This document shows positions 1-11,824 of a stretch of 64,000 nt of DNA, in pieces. Numbering within the stretch: position 1 is the first letter of the stretch; the number at the start of each line of letters is the position of its first letter. The stretch is taken from assembly GCA_013396635.1 (NCBI GenBank), contig WBMW01004838.1:316587-380586 (forward strand). Reading direction: 5' to 3'. A program made the position numbers and the translations under genes. Origin of the DNA: Penelope pileata (taxonomy: Eukaryota; Chordata; Aves; Galliformes; Cracidae). A model generated the notes under the pieces. That model was not told the origin of the DNA. It saw nothing but the letters and a program-made list of their open reading frames with translations, and did no database searches.

Positions 1-3000
1 TTTTTTACTCTCTGGTAGGATCAGCTTGCTGATCCCACTTGCTTCAGGATAGCAGGGATTGTCATGCTGGCCTGAGGGAGGAGCAGAGCTGTGGATGTGG
101 ATTACGAGAAGGTAAGAGGCAGCAACCTCAGGGTGATTCTCAGGAAGGAGTCTTCTGAACCTTGTGGTGGCAGCTGAAGGTGTTAATGAGCAGGCTGCAG
201 ACCTGCTGTGGGGGATAGGCAGCTGTATTAATGCCTGGTACTGACAAGTCTGTTAGTGCAGCCAGTTGATGGAGGTGGCTGGAGGAGCGGGTGCATGCCA
301 TGTTTGGCTCCCCTCTTTGCAGGGCAGCAGTCTCTGGCAGAGAAGGATCCGTCCCCCAGAGCTGGTGGCGCCCTTGAGTCCCTGCAGCAGGAGCAGCCAG
401 AGCTCTGAAGAGGCTTTAAACAGGGCTTGAATTTCAAAAAGGGACATGAGAATGTGAGCAAATAGATTGCTTTGCCTTGTTTGATCTTTGCTGTGCTCAC
501 AGTGGGTAGAAAGAAGGAATTTATGCATTCTTTGTAAGGGATGGAGGGAACACCTTATTCAGCTACCAAATCAACTTGTAACGGAAACTTGCCGCTCCCT
601 ACATTTTTGGCTGGCTGCTGAGGTCAGATGGGTTAATGCTGGAGTTAGCATTTGTCCTAGTTACTGAGGAGAGAGCTCTGTCTTGTTAATGAAGGTTGAA
701 ATCACCTCGCACCGTGCACACATTATATTTAAGTCACTAATGTGCAAGGAGATATTTATCACTGAAATCTTGAAGTGCCAGGAAAGTGGTTTTGATACAA
801 ATCAAGAGGATTGCTTAACGGAAGCTTTCTATTTTCATGCCACTTGCACTGTGTTAGTGCACGACATACACTAGATACACTTCAAAAAGCAAGGGCTTAG
901 CAGGACAGCTCAAAAGAGTTCATAAAGCTTGTGGCTGGGCCCTCTTGTTTTTTGTAATGACTATTATTTTGGAGGGCCCTTCAAAGCAGGCCCCACCTAC
1001 CCTGCTGGTGATGGCAGAGGTAGCAGCTGGGGCACTGCAGACCCTTTTGTGTTTCATGATGGCCTTTCCTGTATCAGGAGCCTAGGTGTGAGCTCTTGTT
1101 ATGAGAGAGGAGGGGCTGCCAGCTCCTTGGGAAAGCTGCTAAATGGGCTGGTTGCCAGAAAATCAGTGCTTGTAGGTAGCTCCTCTACCAAATGCAAGGA
1201 GTTCCTGGAAAATGGTTGGCTTAAGACCATCTTCTCAATAGCCTTGGTGGGAAGCAGGGTGGAGTACAGTATACGTGCCTGCAGCAAAGGTAGCATTTCT
1301 GAGAAACGCTGAGCAAACTGCATGTACAGAGAGCAGCTCTTCCACCTGGATGTACCGTGTCACCTTCAGGGAGGATCGGATGTGTAGTACTTGTGTATGG
1401 TTAGAAGAATTTGTGACCTGTTTGGCTAGAAATTTGGGCAACGTTGTCCTGGAGCATGTAGTTTGCAAAGACTCACTTGCTGGTAGTTTCTGCAGTTGTG
1501 GTAGAGAAGGGCCAAGTTTCAGGGAGGAAAAAAATGGCCATGAGAACTTTTAAATCACTAAAAAAAGACACGGGCACTGCAATCTTTGCTATGACTCATC
1601 TGGGCTGTTATTTGAAGAAGACAGGCTGAGGAGCAGTTGTGGACCTCCTTGCTCAAGGGGAGCAGCACTCATTTGTGAACTTGCTGAAGTCCTGAAAGCA
1701 GAATTGGTGTAGCTGAGTGGTTCCCATGCTGAGCCTCTGACCACTGATTTCCCTCCAACCACTGCCAGCTCAGGGAGGGCTAGCAGGTCATGGCTGGCTA
1801 GTTTCTTCCCACCTCTTGTTTCCACTGCTACTAAGGGAGTCTAAAAAGTCAAAATCCAGCAGATGTTTTCTCATGGTCATCTTTCTCCTGCAAACAAACA
1901 ATGAAGTAGTTGCAAGAGTATCAGTGACTCCTGGATGACAGGGCTTTGTGCTGCAGTGGGTGTTGCAAAGGGGCAGGGGAGGGCCTGCCAGGAAAGCTGT
2001 TGTCTGCATTACTGATGTGAGTGGAGACTTTAGGGTATTTCAGCAATGCTCTTCCCATTTTGTACTTTACTTGAAGTTCACTGAGAGTAAAAGCACTGCT
2101 ATGAACTGCAGAAGTCGTTCAGCCCCCTTTCAGAGAGCAAGCCATGTTCCTGGGGGCCTTGCTGGGACATCAGAGTGCCCACAGGAGAGTTTTGATAGGT
2201 CTTGCAGCACTGCTACCTCCTCCCTGGCGATTATGGACTTGATGGTTCCCAGCAGGAACAAGTGTCCCCTCAGCTCAGCCACTCTTGGTGCAAACTGCTT
2301 GAGGAACAGTAGGTTTGTGCCATTCCCCTGCAGTGGCTGTGGTACAGGGAGGGTGAACTGTTGCAGAGGAGCGCAGCTGTGCCCTGCCACCACTGCTGTT
2401 TGCTCAGGGAGCGGGAGCAGGGCTGCTGTGCAGCGATAACGTGTTCCCTGTAACAAAGTGCTTTTGTTGTTTGCCTGCCAGCTCAGCACCAGGTAGATGT
2501 TCTGCATTACAGTGCATTAAGGGTATAGGTTGTTAGGGGAAAAAAAATAAAATAAAAAAGGACTTTGAATGGGCTGGGTCCAGGTGTCAGAGGGTTAAAA
2601 CGGAACAGTTCCGGTAGTTGCTGGAGGGAGAAAGTTGTATAACATCACCTTATGCAGAGTAAACATCTCTATCTTAGCTAGTCAGTCCCTTAAAACTCTG
2701 TGAGGGAGAGAAACACTCCAGCAATCATAAAGCCGTCGCCTGTTTTACGGAGGTTTTGTTTGTTTATTTTTTTTTTCCAGCCAAGTTTTTGCAATGGTGT
2801 ATCGCCATCCTCAAGGCAGGAAAAAAGATTACGGGGGAGGAGGAGGGAGGGAGAAAAGCCGACTCGTGGCAAGCCTCAGCAGCTTAACAGTGCCACCTCC
2901 TGGATGTCCCCGGCCCGGCTACAGGCTCTGCACTGACGTGTCCTATGCTTACTAGGCACCAGCAAAGGACACAAAGTCCCGTACAACGACTCTGATCTCC

Positions 3001-4284
3001 TGCAGCATCTCGCGAAGTGCTGAGGGCGTGGGGCTGCAGGGGGAAAAATCAGCTGCAACTTACACCTAGTCGGCACAGCAGCCAGAAACAGTCTGGTATA
3101 CAAGGGTTGCTTGAGGCAGGATATCTCCACTTCACGCAAAAACCAGAAATTTTCAGTGTTTTTTCATCTGCCGGGGATGAAAAGGAGGGATGGTGTGCTC
3201 AGACTATTAAACTGTTTTGTTTCTTGGAAGGGACAGGGGAGATCCTCTTCCGTAAGGTCAGATCCGTTGTTCAGATGCTGATATTTAAACTTCACAAAAT
3301 GTTAATTAACTGCAATAGGTAGGAAGCTATTTGAAATTGAGAAGCCTGTTTCCATGGCACTGGCCCAGGAAGTTTTGACATCAAAGTATTTCATGGATTT
3401 TTTTTTTTTTAATTCCTCATGGAGGGGAATGTCCCTTGAAGACTTAGTTTCAGCACAGCATCACTTTCTAACAGGCTTTTCCCACCCAACTGCAGGGAGA
3501 AATTGGGCTTGCAGTTAAGGAAATGGTGTAAGGCTTTCTCCTTGGGAATAGAACAGGATTTACTGGGGTTACTCACTGCCCTGTCCTTTAGGCCCCCAGT
3601 TTCCCTGTTCCCACCTACTGCCCCAGGACATAGCTGCTGCACAAGGCAATGTGGCTGTAGCTGGGCAGCCATGTTGGGGCTGTGCTGAGCGCTGCTACAA
3701 ATGCCTCCTGAGATGGGGTGGTGTGAGGACAGTGTGGCTCCTCCTTGAGACGGGGCATTGGCTAGAGAGTGAGGACTTGCCTGTATCTGGCACTGAGGAG
3801 CTGGAGCCTGGGGTAGTGAGAAAAAAGCCATCCCTGGGAAGCTAGCACAATACAGCCCCAGCTCTGGACAAAACCTCAGTATTGGTGCTTTGCTCTACCA
3901 TGGGTGCTGTGTTTGTGATGGCCGCTAGAGCAGCCAAGGCAGACATTTGGGCCCAGGGTGGATTTCCTGAGGCTTCAAAACACTCTCAAGGACACCTAGA
4001 GATGGTTAGAGCCTCATGAGCAGTATCTTCCCTCTCTAAGGAAGCAATTAATCTGTGCAGACTTATGTCTGCATTTCCCTGTGTTCCCCCTCCTCCTTAC
4101 TTTTGTCTCATCTTACAGTGTTTTCTGTGGGTGTAGTCACTGCAGAGGAAGCAGGAATGAGCAGCCAGGAGTGGAAGAAACTTCTTGAAACGATTTTGTT
4201 GGAAAAACCTGGTAGTGCGGTAGTGTCTCCTGAATGGCACTTCAGCCTGTGGTGGGCAATACAGAAATCTCAGCAGTGCTTTCG
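1..4284. other. Non-genic flank downstream of LY86; no gene recognised
   Basis: I see no exon, RNA gene or confident transposon here. Short ORFs occur on both strands, the longest about 160 codons near 1948-2439. They overlap ORFs in other frames, lack recognisable domains and match chance expectation for this base composition. Minor features are an A/T-rich run near 2540-2560, a T run near 2766-2778 and another near 3399-3411. If human gene order holds, the next gene beyond this end would be RREB1, but none of its exons is visible. Confidence 0.6.
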
Positions 4285-5402
4285 ACGTAGAGCACCAGTC
4301 AGCCTCATCTCCATCCCTGGGAAGGTGACGAAAAAACTTATTCTGGATGTCATCTCCAAGCAAGTGGAAGAGGAGAAGATTATCAGGAGTAGTTGACATG
4401 GGTTCACCAAGAGTAAATTGTGCTTGACTGATCTGGTAGCCTTCTATGATGTCTTGACTCCTGGGTAGATGAGGATAGAACAATGGATATTGTCTACCTT
4501 GACTTCAGCAAGGTATTTGTTTAACATCTTCATCAATGGCCTAGATGAAGGGATAGTGTCCACCCTCAGCAAGTTTGCTGATGATACAAAGCGGTGAGGA
4601 GTGGCTGACACACCAGAAGGCTGTGCTTCAGCAAGACCTGGACAGGATGGAGAGTTGAGTGGAGAGGAACCTGATGAGGTTCGACAAGGGCAAATGTAGA
4701 GTCCTGTACCTGGGGAGGAATAACCGTGTGCATCAGTACGGGTTAGGGGCTGACCTGCTGGAAAGGAACACTGTGGAGAAGGATTGGGGGGTCCTGGTGG
4801 GCAACAGGTTGTCCATGAACCAGCAGTGTGCCTGGTGGCCAAGAAGGCCAGTGGTATCCTGGGGTGCGGGAGCATGGCCAGCAGGTCAAGGGAGTTTATT
4901 TTCTACTTTTCCCTGCCCTGGTGAGGCCACATCTGGGGGACAGTGTCCAGTTCTGGGCTCCTCAGTTTGAGGAAGAGAGGGAACTTTTAGAGGGAATCCA
5001 ATGAAGGGCCACAAAGATGGTGAGGGGCCTGGAGCATCTCCCTTATGAGGAAAGGCCAGGAAATCTGGGACTGTTCAGCCTGGAGAAGACTGAGAGGGGA
5101 TCTTTTCAATGCTTATAAATATCTAAAGGACAGGAATCAAGTGGATGGGGCCAGGCTCAGTGGTGCCTAGCAATGGAACAATGGGTACACACTGGAACAC
5201 AGGATGTTCCATCCCAATGTGAAAAAAACCTCCCTTACTGTGAGAGTAACAGCACTGCAACAGGCTGCCCAGAGAGGCTGTGGTGTCTCCTACTCTGGAG
5301 ACACTTAAAACCCACTTGGATGCTTTCCTTTGCAACCTACTGTAGGGAACCTGCTTTAGCAGGATTTGGACTGGATGATATCCAGAGGTCCCTTCCAACA
5401 CT
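4285..5402 (+). mobile_element. CR1 LINE, 3' part of ORF2 plus 3' UTR, decayed and internally deleted
   Basis: This is an avian CR1 non-LTR retrotransposon in plus orientation. Around 4300-4395 the translation includes ISIPGKVTKKLILDVISKQV, a typical CR1 reverse-transcriptase stretch. It is followed by HGFT and LVAFYDV segments interrupted by stops. Near 4530-4590 it reads FINGLDEG and then FADDTK, the degenerate catalytic YADD box. The downstream 3' UTR has the usual CR1 landmarks: the gaggccacatctgg region (4922), ggcctggagcatctcccttatgag (about 5026) and ggctgcccagagaggctgtgg (about 5263). It ends at ggtcccttccaac (about 5390). Sequence between the DFSK-like segment and the FINGLD segment is missing, so RT core blocks are deleted. 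It is dead: stops, frameshifts and no 5' end. Confidence 0.93.
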
Positions 5403-8400
5403 GCATCTGGAACCACACACCAGGCCAGGGAACTGACTGAGCCTAAAATAAGCAAATAAAGCCACAGTAAAACTCCTGTGTGTTGACACAACCAGGAGTT
5501 CCTTCAGCCAGCTCTCCTGCTGGAGGCCCCATAGCGTCAAGCTACAGTCTAATAGTTTTTGGACATCCTTCAAAATGGATCATGAGTGAGTCATCTTCTT
5601 ACCAGCCCTTTCTGCTGTGGGACTTCAGCCTCTGTCTAGGAGACTCCTCGGCTTACTCCATCTTTTAGCCAACACCCTTTCCAGACAAACTGCTTTGCTT
5701 GGCCTGACTGCTTCCTCTGGGCTTGAGCAGATAATGTTCACACCTTAATATTCTTCAGCTGTTAGCTCTGTCTCACTAGTATTTGGGATTTCATCTTAAA
5801 GTGGGAGGTTTAAAAAAAACCCACAAAACCAGACACCAGAAAGCACAAAATTCAGAGAGATAATACCTCATAATCAATCTCAGGTGTGTGAGGGTCTGCT
5901 CAGAAAGACTGTAACTGCGGATAAGTCAATGCAGACTAATTTTCCTGAAGTCTCACAGGTGGACAGGAGGACTGGACTTTGTGTGTGTGTGTGCGTGCCA
6001 CAGAATACTCAGTTGTGGTCAAACCCTGAGGTATTTCAGAGTCTACTTGAAGATTCTCACCTTGGCTGTGCTTGGCATTTGCACCCATGTTTCTCCTTCT
6101 TGCTAGCCAGTAAATGCCAGTGTCAGAGCAGTTTGCATTGCTCACATTGCTGACTATATGAGAGATTGGTGTGAGAAAGCAGCAGCAGCTTGGAGGTGCA
6201 AAATTCTGCAGTGTTGTTTCTTTGCCATGTTCTGCAACTGCAGTACCAAAGCTCATCCTAGCAGTGGTTTTAGGCCTGTTTGGTTATTTGTGCTCATCAT
6301 CCAGAAGGTACTGATGTACTTGTAAACTCTCATGTATTCTGTCATGTGTTCTCCCTTTGAGATGTTGATGAAGGAATTAGGGGATGGAAAAGCATTGTGT
6401 ATTCCTGATCTGGATCTGCAGTTACCTAACATCCATGGAGACCTTGAATTTGTTGCTACATTCCTGTTTCTTAGGGAACAAACCAAGACATGAATAATAA
6501 ATGCAAGCTCTGGGGCAAAACTATTTTCCATTCATAAAATTCAACAGTGAAGCCTGACTAGTAATTTCTCAGTCTGTTGCAAAAGCAATGGGAACTCCAT
6601 CTTGGGACCAGAAAGCTACTGATAGCTTCTTCAGCTTTTGCTGTGCCACAGTTAATAGGTAAATAGGTTCAACTTTGAGTTTTAACTAGAGACAACAAAG
6701 GTGTCTCCAGCTAACTGATGCAGATTGGTTGAGCTCCTAATCTGATCAGTTTGAACTTGAAAAAATAATAAAGGCAAAACAAAACCCCTTTTTCCTTTTC
6801 TTGGCTTCTCTCTTGGCTTTCGGCATGGGAAATAGCTGGGGCGTAGCTTGAATAAATCAAGTAGAAAGAACAGATGAAAGTTGTAGCATTGTGTTTTCAG
6901 CTGAATTAAAAGCTGTTGCGCAGACAGTGACGCTTCTGCTTCTGATGAGAGAGCAAGAAAGAACTATTGGCATCCTATGATCTGCTGTAGTCCCAGTTCC
7001 GCAGTTGTTTCAGTGTTCATGGGGTCCTGTGAGGGGCCCATGCAGAGCAGTGCTTGGAGGGAGGTAAATCACCATCAGCACAGCATTGCAAAGGTTGAGG
7101 GGGTCTTTGATTTGGATGTTCTAGGAAAGGGCACCTTGAGCATTCAGTAGGAAAACCTGGTTATGACTCGCACTCCTCCTGCCCTGGAACAGCCTGTTGC
7201 TTTTCTAGCTGCTTGAGATAAAGGAGATGAAGTTTTGCAAGGATCAACAGAGCACCCTGAATCAAAAGTGTCTGGTTTTTCAGGGTGAGGCTGCATCAAA
7301 TTGGGGAAAAGCAAGTCAGCATGATGAAGAATAATCTGTGCATTTTATCATCCTGACCTCAGCTGTAAAACTTACCATAAGAAAGCTAATAAAATGGAAG
7401 CCACACAAGCAAACAGAGGGCACGGGATTATCAGCAAACATTTATTTTGGCTCTGGTGAAGCCACTCTCCTGATCAAAGCGGCTGGAATTTGAACCTCTT
7501 TTAAGTTTTCCCTGCCCTGCTTGGCCTGGGAGTGCCCTGCTCCTTCACTGATGGCATCGGTATCTTCTGTGCAGCTGAGTGGAAGAGGAAAGGTATCAGC
7601 ACGGAGAAGGAATCTATGTGTGAGGCTGTTATACTGCAGTGTGAGACAACAGGAGCTTATTTTAGCTTTGCCAGCCTCTGCCTGGGTTAGGAAAACAACC
7701 TAAGGCTTATTGTATAACTAGATAGTAGAGGAATTATCACAGGGCCAACAGGGAATGTTTTACCATCTTGCAGGCTCACGCCTGGCAGGCTGAGAAGCTC
7801 TGCAACCCTTATCAACAAAATACCCCGCTGGCAGAAATCCCCCTGAGCCTCAGGCTGGGCCTTTTGAGAGCTGCTTCTCTCTCTGATCTCTTTGTTCAGG
7901 GTTTCCCCCATCTCGAGATGCTTGAGTCCTTCTTGGCAATTTGTCTCCTGGCTGATACCAACGGCTTCTCTGTGATCTCTTCAGGCTCCTTGGTTGGTGT
8001 CCTGTGTCTGCAGAAGGACTGTCACTGGATGGTCACGGCACTTGGGCTCACTTGCTGGGGAAATGCTTAAAGAGTTTCTGGGAGCAGCTTATGTGGGTGT
8101 GGAACACAATAATGGTACGGGAGCAGAGGGAGGAGGTTTTAAGGCCTCATGAGCAGGATCTTTCTGTGCAAACATCTCTCATTTCACTGTATAGGTTAAG
8201 AGCAGAACAAAGGCAGCTTTATTTCTGACTTTTTTTTCCTGCTCTTTAATTTCTCATCATCTTAATTCCCTCTGCATTTTTTTCCTTGTATGCTGTTGGA
8301 GAGATTATTGTAGACACTGATGTGCTTGCAATCAGGTCCAATTTTAAGGCCAAATTGGGCTAAATACATCTTCTAACGCAGTGCCTTTCCTCACTGGTTT

Positions 8401-10914
8401 GGGGCAGCGCTGGAGGGCTGCACAGTCCCTGTGCTGTGTGACATAACAGTGTTGTGGGAACTCTGTTCTTGTCTGGTATCCCGAACGTTGCCTGCTGAGA
8501 TACTCTGGCAAGTACAAGCATGGCTCAAGTCTATGACTGGGCTGTGCACGAGTTGGTAGAAATGTTGCAGTAGAGGTTTCATTTTGGCTTAACTGATTGT
8601 GAATGTATTTGTAGCATGCTGATCGTAGTGTTGACTGAGCCCCGTGGGAGCTCCTGAGGACCAGGATCCTACCCCATCTGTATCACTGAGGCATTTGTCA
8701 GTCCTGGAAGAAAGGCTAATTCAGAAGAATACACTAAAAAGCCTAGGGTCCATATTCTAGGCAGATCCATCACCACAGTCTACTGTATGAGAACTGAGGG
8801 CAAAGATAGCTTTGTGCATTACCTTCCCTGTGTCCTTGAAGAGAGCAGGCTAGAAATGCTCCGGGCCCTGTTTCTGCAAAACACAGCCACCTCCTTGCTC
8901 AGGCTGCAAACCCATGGAGGATACTGCTCTCATCCTTGCAAAGCTGAGCTATATTCAGAGCCTGGATGTTCCTACAGTGCCCTTATTAAGCTTTTTGAGT
9001 CTATTTCAGAAAGGCAGCTGCAGTAACTGTCAAGTGTATTTGAGTTCAGGTGTGACGATGTGACTGCAACACAGGCCTTCTGGGAGAGCACAGAACTCAT
9101 TAGCTCTTCTGAGATTGAGGAAGACGAGCCCGGTGTTTTATTGTTGCTTGAACATGCAGGATGGTGCCTGGTGAGAAACAGGAGTTCAAGGAAGAAGCTG
9201 AGGCTGAAAGGGCTGAGCTCTTTTTGAGTTATAGAGCAGCCGAGGCCTTGAGCTGCTGAGCCCAAAGTGAAGTTTAGGCAAGGAAGCTTTGTGGCTCTGC
9301 AGCATGGCAAACTGCCCTGATCTGTCAAAAACTCTAGTTTAAGCCTTGGAGTGCAGGTTTGAGATTTAGTCTTGGTTCTTGAGTCTAATACCAAGAGAAA
9401 AATGGCAAGCAACATTTGTGATAGCCAAATGCCAAACATTGTTCAGCTGGTGCCAACAGTGAGGGTCTGTAATGTGTCTGAGTAAGTCAGGCAGCACAAG
9501 GTCAGTGACGAAAGATCTTGAGAGGCTGAAGTCAGATGCTTTCTACGTGAAATTCCCACGTTTTGGGCAGCTGGGACCTCATACTACAGATGCTCCAGGG
9601 GAGCACCATGTGGAGGTAAAGGCTGCTGTGGTGGGGGTCCCTCCAGGTAGGTGCCAGGGTGTACAGAGCCTGTCGGACTTGACTGAGAGGAACTTAGCTA
9701 TTATAGGATTGATTTCAAGCAGAAGTGTTTGAACCAGTGCAAGGTTTGTTTTTCACCTAGTGAATCTGTGATCAGATATAAGACCAAGAGGCTCCGTGGC
9801 TGGGATTTGGGTTTTAGTCATGCTTTTGCTCTGTGGTCGTGGTGGAATGGAGCTGAGCAAGTGGACTCTTGTGTGAATGCTAGCACTAAATGAAGTTTTG
9901 TTTTTTCTTCTCAAGATGCTTTTTCTGATATGGGAATCATGGAGAGAAGCAAATCTATAGAGATCCTCAGACAAGGAAAAAAAACTGAGCTTCTATCTGT
10001 ATTGTGATACCCTTTTATTAGTTTTGAAGACCTAAAACATAACAACTGTAGTGACTTGAGTGAACTGCTTCCAGAATAGCATCAGGATGTTGGAACTGAA
10101 TTCTCTTCTGGGGAGTGGTGGCCAAAGCTGTGATGGGAACCTCTACCTTTTTTACCCTTTTCTTCTTTCTTCTTCTCCTAGCCAATCCTTCAAATCAGGC
10201 TTTAATGAAAATGTGCTGAAGCCACAGTGTGTTAAATATGCTCCTATCCCATTTTGTGGTGCTTGCTGTGTGTTAGGCCTCAAGGATTTGCTCACCTTTG
10301 GAATGGCAGGTGAGAATTTCACTGTGCAGGAGGGAAGCAAGGGACTATCCCTTGCCTTCTCACTGTTGGCTGCACTGCATTGTTGGTCATCTGTGCAGCA
10401 AGGATGCTCTTGCTGCTCAGGAATTTGTGCCGTAGGCATGTGGGTGTGTAGGGCAGAGACTGTGTGCCAGAGCTCCTGTGTGGCCTGCTGTGAGCTACAT
10501 CCCCCGCTGCCCTTGTTGAGCCTCCCCAAGATGAGGCATGCAGCACCATGCTCGCTGATTTGTGAACTTATGCTCAGCTCCAGCACCATCCCATAGCTCT
10601 GATTCATGTCCCTACCTCTTCAAATCAGCACTCAAACCCACTCCTGATCCTTCTCCTACAGTTCCAATCCCCTAAATTGATCTCCAGTTTCACATGCTCC
10701 AACCCAAGATCCTAACCCCAAGCATCCCTGTGCTTGGTTATCTACTACCCATCAGCTGCACCAGCTGCAGAGGCTGCTGGTATGAGAGGTTTGGGGATGT
10801 GCTGCACCTGGGAGATTAAGTTGTGTTTATTTCTCATGGGGCTCCTTGCTCAAAGCAAAGAACATCTTGTCCTCTGTTAACATAAAATGTGCATCAACAT
10901 GACTGATGTTTCAT
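5403..10914. other. Non-genic sequence; no gene recognised
   Basis: No exon, RNA gene or clear transposon is readable on either strand. A short GT run lies at 5981-5994. The longer ORFs, for example about 10060-10596 plus and 10152-10607 minus, overlap each other in antisense. They have no domain and are best explained as chance. Confidence 0.55.
5981..5994. repeat. (GT)7 dinucleotide microsatellite
   Basis: Seven uninterrupted GT units are followed by a GC-interrupted continuation. This is an ordinary short simple repeat. Confidence 0.85.
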
Positions 10915-10947
10915 GGTTGTTGTTTTTTGTTGTTTGTTTGTTTTTAA
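10915..10947. repeat. T/G-rich simple repeat, TTG/TTTG type
   Basis: The plus strand reads alternating GTTG, TTTTTTG and GTTTGTTTG units. On the LY86 strand this is an A-rich AAAC/AAC tract just beyond the second candidate polyadenylation signal. Confidence 0.7.
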
Positions 10948-10966
10948 AGGGAACAAACTCATTTAA

Positions 10967-11725
10967 TTTATTTCCCCCAACTTTCCCCCAAGGGAACCCT
11001 TGGTTTGTAGGTGTTTTTTTTTCCACTTTTGGTTTGGAATAAACCTAGAATCATGAGGAAAATACTTTTTTTTCTTGCGAATTTATTGACAAGCAAGATC
11101 AGCATATAGCTTAAACAGAATGATTCTCCTATCATTATAAACATTAGAGAAGAAAAAAATTACAGGTAGAGTCCTGAAGTCTTAAGTGCTATGAATAGAG
11201 TGACTGAACATGGAGTGCTGAAAAGAGGCACGTTCATCCTATTTGGTCTTGGTTACATGGTTATAACAAAATCTATAGTAGTTGAGGCTCCAGACAAGCC
11301 TCAGGGAAGGCTGAGAATGTTGAGGGCTGTAACTACATAATACATACAAAAATCTTCTCCATCCTCTGTTAGAAATGGATACCTCCATAGCCTACTGCAA
11401 AAATCTGTTTTGGCTCTCGCCTGTTCTGCCTTGTACTATTTTCATCCTGAGATGAGAATGTTGGTATCAAATACTTTCTATTTGCAGCTGTATATATTAA
11501 AAGCAAAAAGTGGGCTACAGTGTGCATTTAGAGATAAATTTACCACTAGAGGGTAGGGTCTAGTGGCTTCTCAAAAAAAGTGAATTACAAAGAGGAACAG
11601 CATCAGAACCACCATGTGGGAATTATTTCTCTCAGAGTCATTGAGGCATGCAAGCAGCTCACTTGGCCTGAATAGCTTTAGAAATCTGTAGTTTTAAAGA
11701 AGTCGATGTGGGTACATTGTTTTAG
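10967..11725 (-). other. LY86: LY86 3' UTR with candidate polyadenylation signals
   Basis: From the stop codon at 11726-11728, the first AATAAA on the minus strand is at 11082-11087, giving a 3' UTR of roughly 640-660 nt. A second AATAAA, overlapped by an ATTAAA, lies at 10962-10972 and would allow a 3' UTR of about 780 nt. The genomic sequence just past the first signal carries an A-run on the minus strand (T-run near 11067-11074 on plus). The UTR extent is inferred; which signal is used is unknown. Confidence 0.6.
11082..11087 (-). terminator. LY86: Canonical AATAAA polyadenylation signal for LY86
   Basis: The plus strand reads TTTATT, so the minus strand has AATAAA. It is the first such hexamer after the LY86 stop codon. 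A second copy lies about 115 bases further downstream at 10967-10972. Confidence 0.6.
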
Positions 11726-11824
11726 TTAATAATAATAATCTAAATAATTTTTCACGGTAAAATCAGCACAAGCAACGGTGACGCCATCTTCATTAGTCAG
11801 CCTTGCTGAAACAGTGTAATCTCC
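11726..11824 (-). CDS. LY86: LY86 coding exon 5 (terminal), residues 131-162
   Basis: The acceptor is a CATACAG on the minus strand, and the exon opens in phase 0 with GDYTVSARLTNEDG. It carries the last conserved family cysteine (C149, in VACADF) and ends with a tyrosine-rich tail, NYLDYYY, then TAA at 11726-11728. As I recall, human MD-1 ends with an extra cysteine-containing tail, which is absent here. The tail codons and stop lie in a small TAT/TAA trinucleotide tract. Confidence 0.94.
   Translation of the reverse strand, partial: GDYTVSARLTNEDGVTVACADFTVKNYLDYYY

Noticed and set aside
1948..2507. Overlapping ORFs of 163 codons (plus) and 125 codons (minus)
   Set aside because: They are antisense to each other, have no recognisable domain, splice context or composition shift, and their lengths are within chance expectation.
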